From positions 1-6,472 of the forward strand of contig WRAA01000119.1 in assembly GCA_009780445.1 (NCBI GenBank): a DNA stretch of 6,472 nt, read 5' to 3'. This document shows, one piece after another, positions 5,354 to 6,472 of the stretch. Both the position numbers and the translations under genes were made by a program. How positions within the stretch are numbered: position 1 is the first letter of the stretch; each line of letters begins with the position of its first letter. The notes beneath the pieces are model-generated. The model did no database searches. It was not told the DNA's origin and saw only the letters and a list, made by a program, of their open reading frames with translations. The DNA comes from Defluviitaleaceae bacterium. GTDB lineage: Bacteria; Bacillota; Clostridia; Lachnospirales; WRAA01.

Positions 5354-5517
5354 TATAGCCATTCAACTTGAAAACACTCCAAGCAAACGCAGGATTTTTG
5401 CGTAAGTGCTAGGAATGAGGGACGACGCGTACCCACAGGGTACGCTAGAAGCGAATGACGACGTAATTGCGCAAAAAGACAAGTTTGATTGTAGTGTTTT
5501 CAAGTTGAATGGCTATA
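5354..5517 (+). repeat. Structured dispersed repeat, copy 3, with 25-bp terminal inverted repeats
   Basis: A complete 164-bp element. The ends 5354-5378 (TATAGCCATTCAACTTGAAA...) and 5493-5517 are perfect reverse complements over 25 bp, with 8 of the next 10 positions also pairing. The core stem pairs 5395-5405 (TTTTTGCGTAA) with 5467-5477 (TTGCGCAAAAA), 11 bp with one wobble. The hairpin 5427-5445 pairs GCGTACC with GGTACGC (8 bp if the next C-G is counted). The flanking strands 5406-5426 and 5446-5466 are 21 nt each, and each holds a GCTAG...GACGACG motif. It fills the gap between greA and lysS, in the same orientation as both. There is no coding sequence, and no T-run follows the outer stem, so it does not look like an intrinsic terminator; lysS may still be co-transcribed. 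Confidence 0.87.
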
Positions 5518-5536
5518 AGTCTGAAAAGGAGACACC

Positions 5537-6472
5537 ATGCAGGACAATGAACTGGTACGCATAAAGCACGACAAACTGCTGGAGCTGCAGCGCGAAGGGC
5601 GCGACCCCTTCGCCCGCGTGGCCTATGACGTAACTACGCACAGCGCGGCGATACACGCCGGCTTTGAGCGTATGGAAGGCGGCACCGTGGGCATTGCCGG
5701 CCGCGTGATGACAAAGCGCGTAATGGGCAAGGCATCCTTCATAGACGTGGCGGACAGAGACGGCAGGATACAGGTGTATGTGCGCAGGGACGATCTGGGC
5801 GAAGAGGCCTATGCCGAGTTTAAGGCGAACATCGACATCGCCGACATCGTGGGCGTAACCGGGCAGGTGTTTCGCACGCAAAAGGGCGAGATATCCGTGC
5901 AGGCCGCGGAGCTGACACTGCTGTGCAAGAGCCTGCACCCACTGCCCGAGAAGTGGCACGGCCTGAAGGATCAGGAGATGCGCTACCGCAGACGTTATCT
6001 GGATCTTATCGTGAACCCGGAGATCAAGGATGTGTTCCTCAAGCGTTCAAAGGCCATCAAGGCTATGCGCGCCTTCCTGGACGGCCGCGAGTTTATCGAG
6101 GTGGAAACACCCATGCTCCACACCATCCCCGGGGGCGCGTCGGCGCGGCCTTTTCGCACGCACCACAACGCGCTGGACATGGAGCTGTACATGCGCATTG
6201 CCATAGAACTGCACCTCAAACGCCTTATCGTGGGCGGGCTGGAGCGTGTCTACGAAATCGGGCGCGTGTTCCGCAACGAGGGCATCAGCATCAAGCACAA
6301 CCCGGAATTCACCATGATAGAGCTGTACCAGGCCTATACCGACTATCACGGCATGATGGAGCTTACGGAAAGTATGATACGTTACATCGTGGAGCAGGTG
6401 TGCGGCACAACCGTAATACCCTACGGCGAACACGAGCTGGACTTCGGCAAACCCTTCGAGCGGATGACAATG
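5537..6472 (+). CDS. lysS: Lysyl-tRNA synthetase, class II (3' end beyond the window)
   Basis: The reading frame is open from ATG 5537 to the window edge and gives the first 312 residues of a protein usually close to 500 or longer. It charges tRNA-Lys with lysine in the cytoplasm. An OB-fold anticodon-binding domain covers about residues 50-130 (GIAGRVMTKRVMGKASFIDVADRDGRIQVYV). The connecting block EMRYRRRYLDLI is at 147-158. Class II motif 1 lies at FLDGREFIEVETPML (180-194), followed by PGGASARPFRTHHNALD. Motif 2 is RNEGISIKHNPEFTMIELY (246-264). Motif 3 lies beyond the end. AAGGAG is 5 nt before the start, just outside repeat copy 3. The position after greA is the usual Bacillota arrangement. 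No frameshift is seen. Confidence 0.96.
   Translation, partial: MQDNELVRIKHDKLLELQREGRDPFARVAYDVTTHSAAIHAGFERMEGGTVGIAGRVMTKRVMGKASFIDVADRDGRIQVYVRRDDLGEEAYAEFKANIDIADIVGVTGQVFRTQKGEISVQAAELTLLCKSLHPLPEKWHGLKDQEMRYRRRYLDLIVNPEIKDVFLKRSKAIKAMRAFLDGREFIEVETPMLHTIPGGASARPFRTHHNALDMELYMRIAIELHLKRLIVGGLERVYEIGRVFRNEGISIKHNPEFTMIELYQAYTDYHGMMELTESMIRYIVEQVCGTTVIPYGEHELDFGKPFERMTM

Noticed and set aside
1..5517. A CRISPR array explanation for the repeated segments
   Set aside because: There are only three copies far apart, in both orientations, with long inverted arms and no short direct repeats with regular spacers.
5354..5517. Copy 3 as a rho-independent terminator or T-box leader for lysS
   Set aside because: No T-run follows the outer stem. 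There is no recognisable T-box sequence or specifier structure, and the same core occurs at unrelated genes.

Overview
The window reads as chromosomal DNA of a low-to-mid GC member of the Bacillota, probably a Negativicutes- or Clostridia-like anaerobe. This is inferred from the dus–greA–lysS gene order, a DUF2225 protein, a TtcA-like ATPase of the Gram-positive type, an Rpn-type nuclease with its repeated EG tail, and two tRNA genes without encoded CCA. The genus cannot be fixed from sequence alone.

Left third, minus strand: one promoter near 2341-2369 appears to drive a three-gene unit. It reads Rpn-family PD-(D/E)XK nuclease/transposase (TTG start at 2296), then a small eight-cysteine protein (1422-1150), then a TtcA-like PP-loop ATPase (970-110). 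Middle, plus strand: a divergent promoter (2403-2431) drives a DUF2225 zinc-ribbon protein (2472-3299). A near-consensus promoter overlapping its stop codon precedes tRNA-Asp(GTC) and tRNA-Val(TAC). Right half, plus strand: a small conserved protein (3540-3884), tRNA-dihydrouridine synthase, the transcript cleavage factor GreA and the 5' part of lysyl-tRNA synthetase lie close together and probably form one unit, perhaps read through from the tRNA promoter. The theme is tRNA supply, modification and charging plus transcription fidelity.

The most unusual content is a dispersed structured repeat present three times: 1 to about 123 (cut by the window edge), 987-1146 (minus orientation) and 5354-5517. 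The two complete copies are about 160 bp, and each is bounded by a perfect inverted repeat of 25-26 bp. The arm sequences differ completely between those two copies, yet all three share one core. That core has an 11-bp stem, a 20-21 nt strand, a 7-bp hairpin, another 20-21 nt strand, and the closing side of the stem. Stem sequences differ between copies but pairing is kept, and the two unpaired strands are themselves direct repeats of one GC(T/A)AG...GACGACG motif. The copies sit exactly in gene gaps: at the end of ttcA, between the cysteine-rich gene and ttcA, and between greA and lysS. I do not recognise a named family for it. It looks like a MITE-like or foldback element, or a mobile structured RNA.
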